From: Paenimyroides baculatum
GTDB taxonomy: Bacteria; Bacteroidota; Bacteroidia; Flavobacteriales; Flavobacteriaceae
Assembly: GCF_008629655.1 (NCBI RefSeq)
Contig: NZ_VWSG01000002.1
Location: 243,636 to 307,635 of the forward strand
Direction: 5' to 3'
DNA length: 64,000 bases
The translations under genes and the position numbers were made by a program. Numbering within the stretch: position 1 is the first letter of the stretch; each line of letters opens with the position of its first letter. Shown in pieces: positions 17,982 through 26,520 of the stretch. The notes under the pieces were generated by a model that saw only the letters and a list, made by a program, of their open reading frames with translations, did not search any database and was not told where the DNA came from.

Positions 17982-18887
17982 CTAAAATTTAAAAACCAAA
18001 CCATCGTCTGCTAAAAAAGTAGGTTCAAAAACAGTATCGGCTTCTTTTTTAAACAGATTAATATCGGAATATCTTGTGGAATAATGTCCTAAAATTAAAT
18101 TTTTAACATTGGCTTTTTTTGCGATAGTTGCTGCCTGAATGGCTGTTGAATGCCCCGTTGGAATACATTTTTCAATATCCTGCTCCAAAAAAGTACTTTC
18201 GTGATACAAAACATCCACATTTTCAATCAACGGAATAATTTCTTCATTGTAAACTGTATCCGAACAAAAAGCGTACGATTGTGTTGGTAACGGATCAAAA
18301 GTTACGGTTTCGTTTTCTATAACAGTTCCATCTTCCTGTTTTAAATCACTGCCTTGTTTCAGCTTGTTAAAGTAACAAACATCGATGTTTTGTCCAGTTG
18401 CAGCATCGATGTTTATACGACGCAAACCCGGTTTTTCCTTAAACAAATAACCGTTGGTGTACACGCGATGCTTCAATGGAATAGTGTAAACGGCAATTTT
18501 ATCATCTTCAAAAATTAATTCCGATTGATCAGATTCCAATTCATGAAAAAACAGATTATATTTTGTGTACGATTTACTCAATTTAATTTGCAATAGAATA
18601 ATCTCTTTTATGCCTTTTGGTCCGTAAATATGCAGATCATTTGGTCTGTTTAAAAGAGAAAATGTAGATATCAACCCGATCAATCCAAAGAAATGATCGC
18701 CATGCAAATGAGAAATAAATATCTGGTTAATGCGTGAAAATTTAATTTTATGCTTTCGCAACTGCACTTGCGTTCCTTCGCCACAATCGATCAAATACAT
18801 CTGATTGTTGATTTCCAATACCTGCGATGTTGGATTGGTTATGGTGCGTGGAGTTGCCGAATAGCAGCCTAAAATACTTACTTTCAT
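17982..18887 (-). CDS. rnz: Ribonuclease Z
   Basis: 301 residues. It trims tRNA 3' trailers. The metallo-beta-lactamase signature HLHGDHFFGL provides the zinc ligands, with an upstream DCGEGTQVQLRKH (PxKxRN-like region), a later Asp in FCSDTVY, and His in HESTF, GHST and GHYSTRY. It lacks the long form's extra domain. It follows the STAS-like gene by 24 bases and precedes pdxH by five. Confidence 0.95.
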   Translation of the reverse strand: MKVSILGCYSATPRTITNPTSQVLEINNQMYLIDCGEGTQVQLRKHKIKFSRINQIFISHLHGDHFFGLIGLISTFSLLNRPNDLHIYGPKGIKEIILLQIKLSKSYTKYNLFFHELESDQSELIFEDDKIAVYTIPLKHRVYTNGYLFKEKPGLRRINIDAATGQNIDVCYFNKLKQGSDLKQEDGTVIENETVTFDPLPTQSYAFCSDTVYNEEIIPLIENVDVLYHESTFLEQDIEKCIPTGHSTAIQAATIAKKANVKNLILGHYSTRYSDINLFKKEADTVFEPTFLADDGLVFKF

Positions 18888-18911
18888 TTACTTTTAATGC
18901 TAAAAAAAGAT

Positions 18912-19238
18912 TTAGAATCCTAAATCTCTTTCAATTTCTTCCATTTCGATGATATCGAAACCTTCTTGAAGTGTTGGTACAACGATTATTTCTTCTGAAA
19001 CTTCGTCAAAATCAATATCTGCAACAATTACAAACGATTTTTTCTGTTTTTTTTGAAGAACCGCCAATGATTCAAAAGGAATAATTTCAGACGGACGCAA
19101 TGCTAATTCTTCTAAATCGATAATTATGTTTTTATCTTTAAATACGTTTGGCTGATCGATTATTTTTTCGGCGAAATCAGTAAGATCCTCGCTACTTTTT
19201 TTAAATACAACAACGTTATTTTTCTCTTTCACTTTCAT
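18912..19238 (-). CDS. Small STAS-like protein upstream of rnz
   Basis: 108 residues. Alternating beta and helix blocks (NVVVFKKS, then NIIIDLEEL, then SFVIVADI, then IIVVPTLQEGFDIIEMEEIERDLGF) fit a STAS/anti-sigma-antagonist-like fold. The C-terminal T-x-x-E-G-x-D-I-I-E-M-E-E-I-E-R-D-L pattern is conserved in Flavobacteriaceae next to rnz. Databases sometimes label it ribonuclease Z by neighbourhood, but it has no nuclease motif. Its role is unknown; its fixed position suggests a link to the operon. Confidence 0.65.
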   Translation of the reverse strand: MKVKEKNNVVVFKKSSEDLTDFAEKIIDQPNVFKDKNIIIDLEELALRPSEIIPFESLAVLQKKQKKSFVIVADIDFDEVSEEIIVVPTLQEGFDIIEMEEIERDLGF

Positions 19239-19258
19239 ATTTTCTTTTAAAAATACAA

Positions 19259-20185
19259 TTATTTTATTTTAGATGCAAGCAAATAAATAACTGCCATACG
19301 TATTGCTACACCGTTTTCTACTTGATCTAAAATTACCGACTGTTGAGAATCGGCAACATCAGAAGTAATTTCAACGCCACGATTAATTGGTCCAGGGTGC
19401 ATAATGATTATTTCTTTGTTTAAAGAATCTAACAACGCTTTATCTACACCATATTGTTGTGCATATTCGCGGGTTGATGGGAAATAATTTACATCTAAAC
19501 GCTCGTTTTGTACACGCAGCATATTTGCAACATCGCACCATTCTAAAGCTTTACGTAAATTAGGTTCGTATTTTACACCTAAATCAGTAATATAGCGCGG
19601 TATCAAGGTTTTTGGTCCGCAAACCATTACTTCGGCTCCCTGCATCTGCAAAGCAAAAATGTTTGACAATGCCACACGCGAATGCAAAACATCACCTACA
19701 ATAACAACTTTTTTACCTGCAACTTCACCCAAACGTTCGCGAATTGAAAAACTGTCCAATAAAGCCTGTGTTGGATGTTCGTGTGCACCGTCACCAGCAT
19801 TTACAATACTTGCCTTTACATTACGCGACAAAAAATGAGCCGCACCTGGATTGCTGTGACGCATTACTACCATATCAACCTTCATTGAAAGTATGTTGTT
19901 AACGGTATCAATCAGCGTTTCGCCTTTTTTTACAGAAGACTGTGCTGCGGAAAAACTGATAACATCTGCAGACAAACGTTTCTGTGCCAGTTCAAAAGAC
20001 AATTTAGTTCGGGTACTGTTTTCGAAAAAAATGTTGGCAATTGTTATATCTCTTAACGACGGAACCTTTTTTATAGGGCGATTAATTACTTCTTTGAAAT
20101 GATCTGCTGTTTCAAAAATTAAATCAATATCATTTTTGTTGATGTATTTAATACCTAATAAATGGTTAACGCTTAATTCTTTCAT
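19259..20185 (-). CDS. pyrB: Aspartate carbamoyltransferase, catalytic subunit
   Basis: 308 residues. It makes N-carbamoyl-aspartate, the first committed step of pyrimidine synthesis. FFENSTRTKLSFELAQKRL (carbamoyl-phosphate loop), VMRHSNPGAA, NAGDGAHEHPTQALLD, and MHPGPINRGVEI (aspartate site) are all intact. No regulatory pyrI is adjacent. pyrR lies 28 bases upstream, so the two form a classical pyr control pair. Confidence 0.95.
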   Translation of the reverse strand: MKELSVNHLLGIKYINKNDIDLIFETADHFKEVINRPIKKVPSLRDITIANIFFENSTRTKLSFELAQKRLSADVISFSAAQSSVKKGETLIDTVNNILSMKVDMVVMRHSNPGAAHFLSRNVKASIVNAGDGAHEHPTQALLDSFSIRERLGEVAGKKVVIVGDVLHSRVALSNIFALQMQGAEVMVCGPKTLIPRYITDLGVKYEPNLRKALEWCDVANMLRVQNERLDVNYFPSTREYAQQYGVDKALLDSLNKEIIIMHPGPINRGVEITSDVADSQQSVILDQVENGVAIRMAVIYLLASKIK

Positions 20186-20213
20186 TTTGAATTTGCTGTT
20201 GTGTTGTTTTAAA

Positions 20214-20762
20214 TTATGAAGGATTAGATATCAGGTAAACTTCGTCTGCCGGTGCATCTTCGTTTTTCCACTGAACTTTTACTTTTTCGTTGTTGAAGGC
20301 ATCAACTTGTCGACCACGGTAATCGGGCTGAATTGGTAAATGTCTGCTAAAACGTCGATCAATCAATACCAATAATTCGATTTCATTTGGTCTGCCAAAC
20401 GATTGAATTGCTGTTAAAGCGGCACGAATGCTTCTGCCTGTATGCAGTACATCATCTACAAAAACCACGTTTTTATCTTCAACTAAAAAATCTATCTGTG
20501 TTTTATTTGCCTCCAAAGGTTTATCGTTTCTACGGAAATCGTCTCTGAAAAAAGTGATGTCTAAAAAACCTAAATCAACTGATGGAATTCCGTATTCGTT
20601 TTTCAATATAGTTGAAATACGCTCTGCCAAAAATTTGCCACGCGGCTGAATACCTATTAATACCGTGTTAGAAAAATCGTTGTGCTTTTCTATTAACTGG
20701 CACGCTAAACGATGTAAGATGATATCAACTTCTTTGGAAGTTAATAGTATTTTTGAACTCAT
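20214..20762 (-). CDS. pyrR: PyrR: pyrimidine operon regulator/uracil phosphoribosyltransferase
   Basis: 182 residues. The type I PRTase fold has the PRPP signature VVFVDDVLHTGRSIRAAL and the flexible-loop region. The C-terminal RHLPIQPDYRGRQVD is typical of PyrR. In other phyla PyrR binds pyr mRNA anti-antiterminators. I see no obvious PyrR hairpin array in the short leader here, so the regulatory role is assumed from the family only. It is the first gene of the minus-strand operon ending at pdxH. Confidence 0.92.
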   Translation of the reverse strand: MSSKILLTSKEVDIILHRLACQLIEKHNDFSNTVLIGIQPRGKFLAERISTILKNEYGIPSVDLGFLDITFFRDDFRRNDKPLEANKTQIDFLVEDKNVVFVDDVLHTGRSIRAALTAIQSFGRPNEIELLVLIDRRFSRHLPIQPDYRGRQVDAFNNEKVKVQWKNEDAPADEVYLISNPS

Positions 20763-20846
20763 AGCGAAGTGTTGTTTGGCTGTAAAATTACTATTTTATA
20801 ATTATTTTAGCTATTATTTGATTGGATTTTTCGGGATTGATTCCAT

Positions 20847-20882
20847 AAAAAAATCTAACTTTTAAAAAGTTAGATTTTTTTA
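20847..20882 (-). terminator. Terminator of the acidic-tail gene
   Basis: Long stem AAAATCTAACTTT / AAAGTTAGATTTT with T runs on both sides, immediately after the stop at 20883. It could act in both directions. Confidence 0.75.
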
Positions 20883-21326
20883 TTATTTGTCATCGTCGTC
20901 ATCTTCCTCGTCGTCGTCAAAATCTTCATCATCCTCATCGTCGAAGTCTTCATCATCAAAATCATCGTCATCGTCTGAATCATCCTCGTCGTCATCTTTC
21001 TTTTTCTTTTCAGACTTCTTTTTCGATGCTTTTTTTGATTTTTGATCGTCTTCGTCTTCATCAATATCCAAATCTTTTACATTGATTGAATCAACAGAAG
21101 AAATATCTTCTTCATCAAAATTTTCAATTCTATCTTGTAACTTGGTACTTACTTTTACTAAATAAATAGTATCGTTGGTTTTTACTTCAACAGCTTCAAT
21201 AAGTTCACCTTTAGCATTGGTAAATTGGATGACATCGGCATCATCATATCCGTCGGGAAATCTTTCGACTAACAAGCTTAAAATTTCGTTTGTTAATTTT
21301 GCGTAATCAACAATTATTCTCTTCAT
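20883..21326 (-). CDS. Hypothetical protein with long Asp/Glu tail
   Basis: 147 residues. The N-terminal 85 residues form a small folded domain (YAKLTNEILSLLVERFPDGYD, then VIQFTNAKGELIEAVEV and YLVKVS), and residues 105-147 are almost pure Asp/Glu with a Lys-rich patch before them. Such tails mimic nucleic acid or bind basic proteins. The domain is conserved in Flavobacteria without a known role. It has its own terminator. The tail's GAN/GAT repeats make length variation between strains likely. Confidence 0.7.
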   Translation of the reverse strand: MKRIIVDYAKLTNEILSLLVERFPDGYDDADVIQFTNAKGELIEAVEVKTNDTIYLVKVSTKLQDRIENFDEEDISSVDSINVKDLDIDEDEDDQKSKKASKKKSEKKKKDDDEDDSDDDDDFDDEDFDDEDDEDFDDDEEDDDDDK

Positions 21327-21408
21327 TATTGTGGTAGTTATTGTGTTTCAAAAATACAATAGCTGTGCTGTATTATGCAAATTATTTGAAACTTTTTTTC
21401 TGTTTTTT

Positions 21409-22380
21409 TTATTGTCCTAAGATATAGGCGAATACCAATGGCGCAACAATAGTAGCATCAGATTCGATCATAAATTTAGGTGTATCGATATCTAATTTAC
21501 CCCAAGTAATTTTCTCGTTTGGAACTGCACCAGAGTAAGATCCATAAGATGTTGTTGAATCAGAAATCTGACAGAAATACGACCAGAAAGGTACATCTTC
21601 CCACTCTAAATCCTGATACATCATTGGAACTACACAAATTGGAAAATCGCCCGAAATACCACCTGCAACCTGGAAGAAACCTACACCTTTACCACCGGAA
21701 TTAGCACGATACCATTCTGTTAAGTAAATCATGTATTCGATACCCGATTTTACGGTTGATGCCTGTAAATTTCCTTTAATTACGTTTGATGCAAAGATGT
21801 TTCCTGTTGTAGAATCTTCCCAACCCGGACAAACAATCGGCAGGTTTTTCTTTGCTGCTTCAACAATCCAAGAATCTTTTGGATCGATCTCATAATACTG
21901 CTCTAAAACTCCAGAATTTACTACCTGATACAAAAATTCATGCGGTAAATAACGTTCTCCTTTTGCTTCTGCTGCATACCAAACATCTTCTAAATGTTGT
22001 TGTAAACGGCGAAATGCTTCTTCTTCTGGAATACACGTATCTGTAACACGGTTAAAGTGCGTATCTAATAATTCGCGTTCTTGTTCCGGCGTTAAATCTC
22101 TCCAGTTCGGAATTCTTTTATAGTGTGAATGTGCAACCAAATTCATTACATCTTCTTCTAAATTTGCACCTGTACATGAAATAATATGTACTTTGTCCTG
22201 ACGGATCATTTCTGCCAACGAAACTCCTAATTCTGCAGTTGACATTGCGCCACCTAACGAAATAAGCATTTTACCGCCTTCTAATAAATGTTGTTCGTAA
22301 CCTTTTGCTGCATCAACCAAAGCTGCTGCGTTGAAATGACGGTAATTATGTTCGATAAATTGCGAAATTGGTCCTTTCAT
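21409..22380 (-). CDS. Deoxyhypusine synthase-like protein
   Basis: 323 residues. The DHS fold has LISLGGAMSTAELGVSLAEMIR, ISCTGANLEEDVMNL (NAD site), YLPHEFLY, VCPGWEDSTTGNIFAS and ITWGKLDIDTPKFMIESDATI. Bacteria lack eIF5A, so the substrate is not hypusine. Bacterial relatives are thought to act on polyamines (homospermidine-type or agmatine-linked chemistry). The gene starts 20 bases after speA (arginine decarboxylase), which supports a polyamine role. Confidence 0.88.
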   Translation of the reverse strand: MKGPISQFIEHNYRHFNAAALVDAAKGYEQHLLEGGKMLISLGGAMSTAELGVSLAEMIRQDKVHIISCTGANLEEDVMNLVAHSHYKRIPNWRDLTPEQERELLDTHFNRVTDTCIPEEEAFRRLQQHLEDVWYAAEAKGERYLPHEFLYQVVNSGVLEQYYEIDPKDSWIVEAAKKNLPIVCPGWEDSTTGNIFASNVIKGNLQASTVKSGIEYMIYLTEWYRANSGGKGVGFFQVAGGISGDFPICVVPMMYQDLEWEDVPFWSYFCQISDSTTSYGSYSGAVPNEKITWGKLDIDTPKFMIESDATIVAPLVFAYILGQ

Positions 22381-22400
22381 AATTCTATTATTTTTCTTTA

Positions 22401-23813
22401 TTATTTTGTTTGTTTATTATTTGAATATCCTAAGATTTTTAAAACATCGTCTGCGGTTTGCTGTTCCGAGAAAATTTCGGTTGCCAGAATTCCGTTTTCG
22501 TCACGATCTATTAAAATATGTTTTGGTTGGGGAATTAAACAGTGATGAATTCCACCTTGTCCACCAATTGTTTCCTGATATGCACCCGTGTTGAAAAAAC
22601 CTATATACAGCGGTTTTTCTTTATTGAATTTAGGCAGATAAATAGCATTCCAGTTTTGTTCTGAATTGTAATAATCATCAGAATCACAAGTCATTCCACC
22701 TAAAAGAACGCGCTCATAAGATTCGTTCCATCGGTTTACCGCCAACATAATGAATCGTTTGTTAATTGCCCAAGTATCTGGCAACGTGGTGATGAAAGAC
22801 GAATCGATCATATTCCATTTTTCACGATCGTTCTGTTGTTTCTGATACAAAACTTTATAGATTGCTCCCCCCGATTCTCCTACCGTAAACGATCCAAATT
22901 CTGTAAAAATATTTGGCAAATCTACATCGGCTTCTTCACATGCCATTTTGATCTGATTGACAATTTCATCAACCATATACGCGTAATCGTAATCAAAATT
23001 CAACGAGTTTTTAATAGGGAAACCACCACCAATATTTAAGCCGGTTAATGTTGGGCATTCTTTTTTAAGACTTGTGTAAACTTTTAAACATTTACCCAAT
23101 TCGTTCCAATAATACGCCGTATCGCGAATACCGGTATTAATAAAGAAATGCAACATTTTAAGTTCAACATTCGTATTTTCGGCAACAGTTTTTCTGTAAA
23201 AAGGCAGAATATTTTTGTAACCGATACCCAAACGCGATGTATAAAATTCGAATTTTGGCTCTTCTTCTGATGCAATACGAATTCCGATTTGGAATTTTCC
23301 TTTGATACGTTCTTGCAACAAATCCAATTCTTCGTAATTATCAATAATCGGAATGGTATTTTTATGTCCGCCATTAATTAAACGTGCAATATTTTCAACA
23401 TATTGGTCGCGTTTAAAACCGTTGCAGATTACAATTGTCTTTTTATTTATTTTACCGTTCGCCAGTAAATTCTCAACAATATTAATATCAAAAGCCGACG
23501 ACGTTTCCACATGGATATCGTTCTTAAAAGCTTCGTTCATAACATATTCAAAGTGTGAACTTTTAGTACAGTAGCAATAGTAATAATTACCTTCGTACTT
23601 ATGTTTTTCCATTGCTTTTCTAAACCAGCCTTTTGCCTTGTTTATATTGTTTGAAATTTGTGGAAGATAGGTAAATTTCAATGGTGTTCCGTATTGTTCT
23701 ACCAATTTCATTAAATCGATATTATGGAACATTAAATTGTCTTTATTTAATGAAAACTCTTCTTGCGGAAAGTAAAATGTTTGGTTTATTAAGTCGAAAT
23801 ATTTTGTATTCAT
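22401..23813 (-). CDS. speA: Arginine decarboxylase, biosynthetic type
   Basis: 470 residues, shorter than the roughly 650 of Enterobacteria but normal in Flavobacteria. The alanine-racemase-like PLP barrel has CYCTKSSHFEYV (PLP Lys), HVETSSAFDI, LNIGGGFP (phosphate-binding glycines), the TEFGSFTVGESGG region and the active-site Cys block MTCDSDD. It decarboxylates arginine to agmatine. It sits upstream of, and is probably co-transcribed with, the DHS-like gene. A 268-base leader separates it from aroB. Confidence 0.88.
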   Translation of the reverse strand: MNTKYFDLINQTFYFPQEEFSLNKDNLMFHNIDLMKLVEQYGTPLKFTYLPQISNNINKAKGWFRKAMEKHKYEGNYYYCYCTKSSHFEYVMNEAFKNDIHVETSSAFDINIVENLLANGKINKKTIVICNGFKRDQYVENIARLINGGHKNTIPIIDNYEELDLLQERIKGKFQIGIRIASEEEPKFEFYTSRLGIGYKNILPFYRKTVAENTNVELKMLHFFINTGIRDTAYYWNELGKCLKVYTSLKKECPTLTGLNIGGGFPIKNSLNFDYDYAYMVDEIVNQIKMACEEADVDLPNIFTEFGSFTVGESGGAIYKVLYQKQQNDREKWNMIDSSFITTLPDTWAINKRFIMLAVNRWNESYERVLLGGMTCDSDDYYNSEQNWNAIYLPKFNKEKPLYIGFFNTGAYQETIGGQGGIHHCLIPQPKHILIDRDENGILATEIFSEQQTADDVLKILGYSNNKQTK

Positions 23814-24081
23814 AAAAAATCTTCTTTAAAAAATTATTAATTAGTTAAGTGTATTTGATATAAATACGATTTTCAAACCCGTAGATTGGCAAAAGCAATT
23901 GATAATTTTTGATTGTAGATTTTACTTACAATTACAGCCTTTAAAGGTTTATTTAAAGTAACAGATAAACCCAACTGTTTTATAACCCGACTGATTTTTT
24001 TAACCAACGGATTTAAAACATTTATTATTGGAAGGTTATAATTTTTGTTCACTTACAAAATTTAGTAACGTTAATAGTAAA
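23814..24081. other. 268-base intergenic region between speA and aroB
   Basis: This AT-rich stretch holds the speA promoter region (minus strand) and the aroB 3' end. No ORF, convincing hairpin terminator or repeat was seen. Confidence 0.4.
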
Positions 24082-25149
24082 TTAATTGTACAAATAATCG
24101 TTAAAAGCTTCGGTAATCAACTCACTTTCAACAACTTCATTAAAAACACCTTTACCAATACCGCTTAACAACGTAAACTGCACAATACCGTTCACATTCT
24201 TTTTATCGTGTATTAGTAAATGGGTACAAATTTCAATATCATTTTCGGTAAAAACAATATTTTCAAACATCAAATTTAAAGTTTCTTTTATTTCTAAATA
24301 TGAATTTTTTGTTAACAAGTCTTTTTTGTACGAAATAAATGCTTCCAAAATCATTCCTATTGCAACAGCTTCGCCATGTAACAAAGGCTGAATACCTTTT
24401 CCGGAATGACTGTATGTTTCGATTACGTGACCTAATGTGTGTCCGAAATTTAATAATTTTCTAACATTTTCTTCGAATGGATCCTGCAAAACAATTTCGT
24501 TTTTAATGGAAACCGAATGATAAATAAGCAACAATAAATCTTCGGTTGTTAATTCGCCTAAATTTTTAAGCTGATTCCAATACGATGCATCCGCAATTAA
24601 ACCGTGCTTAAACATTTCTGCCAAACCAGAACGCATCTGATTTCCCGGTAATGTTTCCAGAAAAGCAGTATCAATCAAAACCATTTGCGGTTGCGAAAAA
24701 CTGCCCACCATGTTTTTTAATCCGCCTAAATTAACGCCGGTTTTTGTTCCAACCGAAGCATCAACCATTGCCAGCAAACTTGTTGGTATGTTCACAAAAT
24801 CGATTCCTCTTTTATAGGTTGATGCAACAAATCCGCCTAAATCGCAAACCATTCCGCCACCTACATTAATAAGGAGTGCTTTTCTGTCGATATTCAGCTC
24901 AACCAAACTTTCCCAAACAGCAGTGCAGGTTTCTACGGTTTTGTTTTCTTCGCCCTGTTCAATTTCAATAATTTCAAAAGTAACATCAACAGCCAGCCAC
25001 TGCAACACATAATTTAAACAATGTTGTGCTGTATTTTCATCGACCAACAATACAATTTTACTGTATTTTTTATCGTTAATTAGCTGTGAAAGAGTAGAAT
25101 AACAATCAACTCCAAAACCAATAATGTAATCTGCTGCCTGTATTTGCAT
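24082..25149 (-). CDS. aroB: 3-Dehydroquinate synthase
   Basis: 355 residues from the ATG at 25149; the longer frame's first 11 codons overlap the putA promoter region and are not conserved-looking. It carries out the second step of the shikimate pathway. GGGMVCDLGGFVASTYKRGIDFVNIPTSLLAMVDASVGTK-type signatures are present, with KHGLIAD, the metal His in NFGHTLGHVIE and HGEAVAIGM. It uses NAD and a divalent metal. It is divergent from proline dehydrogenase. Confidence 0.94.
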   Translation of the reverse strand: MQIQAADYIIGFGVDCYSTLSQLINDKKYSKIVLLVDENTAQHCLNYVLQWLAVDVTFEIIEIEQGEENKTVETCTAVWESLVELNIDRKALLINVGGGMVCDLGGFVASTYKRGIDFVNIPTSLLAMVDASVGTKTGVNLGGLKNMVGSFSQPQMVLIDTAFLETLPGNQMRSGLAEMFKHGLIADASYWNQLKNLGELTTEDLLLLIYHSVSIKNEIVLQDPFEENVRKLLNFGHTLGHVIETYSHSGKGIQPLLHGEAVAIGMILEAFISYKKDLLTKNSYLEIKETLNLMFENIVFTENDIEICTHLLIHDKKNVNGIVQFTLLSGIGKGVFNEVVESELITEAFNDYLYN

Positions 25150-25197
25150 GCTTAAAAAAAATTTGATGTAAAAATAAAGCAATTTTTATAACTATTG

Positions 25198-25205
25198 TAT
25201 CTTTG
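25198..25205 (+). promoter_or_regulatory. -7 box of the proline dehydrogenase promoter
   Basis: TATCTTTG fits TAnnTTTG, 20 bases before the chosen ATG at 25225. No clear -33 TTTG was seen. Confidence 0.5.
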
Positions 25206-25224
25206 CAGCACAACTTTAAACCTA

Positions 25225-26397
25225 ATGGAGAAGATATTTGATAATACCGAGGTTGCTTTTGCATTAAAAAACAACACCGAACTAAATAAAGCATACTACT
25301 TGTTTAAGTTAATAAGCAGTAATGCATTAGTTAAAATAGGTACCTCTTTAACAAGTTTTGCCATATCAACAAACCTGCCTGTAAAGGGATTGATAAAATC
25401 TACCGTATTTGATCATTTTTGCGGTGGTGTAACAGAAGAAGACTGCTTAAAAGTGGTTGATAAAATGTACACAAAAGGTGTTTCGTCGGTTTTAGATTAT
25501 TCTGTTGAAGGAAAAGAAACCCAGGAACAGTTTGATCATGCGTTGCAAATGACCTTAAAAACCATTGAATTTGCTAAAGAACGCACGGCAATTCCGTTTG
25601 CTGTTTTTAAACCTACAGGTGTTGGCAGATTTTTCTTATTTGAAAAGAAAGGCGAAAATTTACCTTTTACCGATGCTGAACAACAAGAATGGAACCGAAT
25701 TGTAGAACGTTTTGACATTATTTGCAGAACGGCTTACGAAAAAGGTGTTTTATTATTGATTGATGCCGAAGAAAGCTGGATGCAGGATGCTGCCGATGAT
25801 TTGGTTTTGGATATGATGCGTAGGTACAACAAAGAAAAGTGTATTGTTTTTAACACGGCACAAACATATCGTTGGGATCGTTTTGACTTTGTTAAGAACA
25901 CGCATGCCGTTGGTTTACGCGAAGGCTTTCATGTTGGTTTTAAAGTGGTTCGCGGTGCTTATATGGAAAAAGAGCGTGCACGTGCCGAAGAAAAAGGTTA
26001 CCCCTCGCCCATTTGCGCTACCAAGGCTCAAACCGATGCTACTTTTAATAAAACGGTTACCTATATGGTGGAAAACTTGGAAAATAAAATTGCTTTGTTT
26101 GCCGGTACACACAACGAAGACAGCAGTTATATGTTAATGGAACTGATGACCAAAAATAATATTCCACACACAGACAAACGCATTTGGTTCGGGCAATTGT
26201 ATGGAATGAGCGATAACATTAGCTACAACCTATCAAACCACAATTACAACGTTGCTAAATATTTACCTTTTGGACCTGTTTATGATGTTGTTCCATATTT
26301 GATTCGTCGTGCGAATGAAAACACATCGGTTGCCGGACAAACAAACCGCGAATTAGATTTGTTGGATAAAGAATTAAAACGAAGAAGATCGAAATAG
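25225..26397 (+). CDS. putA: Proline dehydrogenase (stand-alone)
   Basis: 390 residues from the ATG at 25225. It is a FAD-dependent ProDH barrel that oxidises proline to pyrroline-5-carboxylate. VYDYSVEG-like (LDYSVEGKE), FKPTGVGRF, LIDAEESWMQDA, TYRW, KVVRGAYMEKER, FAGTHNEDS and FGQLYGMSDNI are in order, and the C-terminal PYLIRRANENTSV is diagnostic. No P5C dehydrogenase domain is fused, unlike enterobacterial PutA. A strong terminator lies 24 bases downstream. Confidence 0.93.
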   Translation: MEKIFDNTEVAFALKNNTELNKAYYLFKLISSNALVKIGTSLTSFAISTNLPVKGLIKSTVFDHFCGGVTEEDCLKVVDKMYTKGVSSVLDYSVEGKETQEQFDHALQMTLKTIEFAKERTAIPFAVFKPTGVGRFFLFEKKGENLPFTDAEQQEWNRIVERFDIICRTAYEKGVLLLIDAEESWMQDAADDLVLDMMRRYNKEKCIVFNTAQTYRWDRFDFVKNTHAVGLREGFHVGFKVVRGAYMEKERARAEEKGYPSPICATKAQTDATFNKTVTYMVENLENKIALFAGTHNEDSSYMLMELMTKNNIPHTDKRIWFGQLYGMSDNISYNLSNHNYNVAKYLPFGPVYDVVPYLIRRANENTSVAGQTNRELDLLDKELKRRRSK

Positions 26398-26420
26398 ATA
26401 AATTTATCAAAATCATATAA

Positions 26421-26457
26421 AAATTAAAGCACTCTAAATTGAGTGCTTTAATTTTTT
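26421..26457. terminator. Bidirectional terminator
   Basis: 14-base perfect stem AAATTAAAGCACTC (26421-26434) / GAGTGCTTTAATTT (26441-26454) between convergent proline dehydrogenase and permease genes. Confidence 0.85.
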
Positions 26458-26520
26458 AGTATATACTTAAAGATTCCTGCGGAAAGACAATATATTATTT
26501 GATCTATATAATGCTTAGAT

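Noticed and set aside
20762..20846. PyrR-responsive attenuator before pyrR
   Set aside because: The leader is short, and the hairpin at 20847-20882 lies upstream and belongs to the preceding gene.
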